The notes under the pieces are model-generated. The model made no database searches and had not been told where the DNA came from. It worked only from the letters and a program-made list of their open reading frames with translations. From the NCBI GenBank assembly GCA_001795615.1, contig MGKI01000012.1:1-50590 (forward strand): 50,590 nt of DNA. The letters run 5' to 3'. Shown piece after piece: positions 49,902-50,590 of the stretch. Source of the DNA: Candidatus Yanofskybacteria bacterium RIFCSPLOWO2_01_FULL_42_49. GTDB lineage: Bacteria; Patescibacteriota; Minisyncoccia; 2-02-FULL-40-12; GWA2-44-9. The number at the start of each line of letters is the position of its first letter. Within the stretch, counting starts at the first letter, position 1. Both the position numbers and the translations under genes were made by a program.

Positions 49902-50590
49902 CTTTAACCTCGAGCTCCTTTTCATCTGGTGAAATATCACTTTTTACCATGCCGGCCATTCTGTCTACATCTTTTTTAACTAGGTCAAAAGCATTTTTCA
50001 GGTCTCGGCTAATAATTATTGACTCTCTCTGCGATCTGGCTAAACGCAACAATGTTTTTCTATAAAACCAGCCGGTCGCTAAAACACCACCCACCGTTAA
50101 AACGATAAGCAATCCCGATAAGGTAATATCTAAACCGAAGAGTGAAATCACGGCCTTTTCCACATAGCTGACTTTTATCGGACTCGTCGGCAAACTCAAT
50201 GCACCCCTTGAATCCTTGGCCTTTACGGTCACGAAATAATCACCTCGGCGTAATTCTCTGTCGAAACGAAATTCCCACTCTCCGCTTTTATTTGTCTCGA
50301 CGTCATTTTGTAATACTAAAAATTTATCCTTATCTTCAATGCTTACGACAACGTTGGCATCAGCAATTACGGTGCCCTTAATAATTAATCGGTCATCGGT
50401 GCCGATTATAATTTTTTTGGTAATTGAGGTAATTTCCGGCATATCAAGCGGTAAAATTTCCACTTTAGCACGCGATTCAATACTATTGCCGGCCTTATCT
50501 GAAGCGACAACGCGAATCATGTATGTACCCGGGGAGTGCGGCTTGAGCACGTACTCCGAAGCAGTAGCACCTTCTTGTATAATCGGCTCT
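49825..50590 (-). CDS. Membrane-anchored protein with Ig-like domains (partial, N-terminus outside)
   Basis: The frame stays open to the window edge, so only the C-terminal ~255 residues are seen. Two beta-rich Ig-like modules (PGTYMIRVVASDKAGN; then KKIIIGTDDRLIIKGTVIAD to GDYFVTVKAKDSRGALS) are followed by one membrane helix (LSGLLIVLTVGGVLATGWFY) and a charged cytoplasmic helical tail. The layout is that of a large surface protein with an inner-face tail. Repeat number and N-terminal domains cannot be known from here. Confidence 0.7.
   Translation of the reverse strand, partial: EPIIQEGATASEYVLKPHSPGTYMIRVVASDKAGNSIESRAKVEILPLDMPEITSITKKIIIGTDDRLIIKGTVIADANVVVSIEDKDKFLVLQNDVETNKSGEWEFRFDRELRRGDYFVTVKAKDSRGALSLPTSPIKVSYVEKAVISLFGLDITLSGLLIVLTVGGVLATGWFYRKTLLRLARSQRESIIISRDLKNAFDLVKKDVDRMAGMVKSDISPDEKELEVKVMSKHIGDTLDKAGKYLDKDIEQLK

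Overview
The window reads as a chromosomal segment of a Candidate Phyla Radiation (Patescibacteria), most likely Parcubacteria-like, genome. This is inference from several signs. Genes are moderately AT-rich, short and densely packed. Conserved genes (dnaX, mnmA, a GT39 transferase) carry short palindromic insertions in frame, including the RRSLGEGG-type peptide. There is a VirD4/TraG-like ATPase and T4SS-pilin domains. Many starts lack a Shine-Dalgarno sequence and have a -10 box 6 to 9 nt upstream, as expected for leaderless mRNAs.

Layout. 1-1985 has no convincing protein gene: an incoming terminator, a hairpin-rich stretch, a ~750-nt structured RNA (about 658-1407) with a consensus promoter and intrinsic terminator, and one copy each of two MITE-like elements. 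1986-4921 (minus) has two GT-C membrane glycosyltransferases. 5006-6975 has two unknown helical proteins. 6982-8106 has the second copy of MITE family 1, a GC-rich lipoprotein cassette with its own promoter and terminator, and a 42-bp perfect palindrome. 8192-14463 has a small helical protein, the VirD4-like ATPase, GtrA, DnaX and an MFS transporter, three of them preceded by related repeats that run into the start codons. 14600-19317 has a Cys-rich unknown, tRNA-Gln, a membrane protein coupled to a P-type cation ATPase, and an AlbA_2 protein. 19346-26157 has an HdrD-like Fe-S membrane oxidoreductase coupled to a beta-helix protein, a C39-like peptidase, glycogen synthase, and divergent nadA/nadK. 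26161-26350 is the second MITE family 2 copy.

26399-33295 (minus) is a probable operon of envelope proteins. A GH-A-like glycosidase and a 1418-residue multidomain protein with a zinc-metalloprotease site both carry the same T4SS-pilin-like membrane domain, encoded by 230 identical bases. Two wall-lytic proteins follow divergently. 36399-41419 has mnmA, an unknown gene, gpmI and rny. 41560-47423 has an M48-like protease, a structured RNA candidate in front of an HU gene, a patatin-like lipase, two paralogous trypsin-like proteases (one split by an in-frame TAA) and an FAD oxidoreductase. 47519-49651 has tRNA-Gly and a large serine recombinase bracketed by 138-bp inverted repeats (135/138 identical) that begin at the 3' end of the tRNA. 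The window ends inside a membrane-anchored Ig-like protein.

The strongest candidates for something undescribed are the large structured RNA, the pilin-fused secreted hydrolases, and the serine recombinase with long inverted repeats. A further theme is mobile palindromes that invade coding genes and even a MITE.
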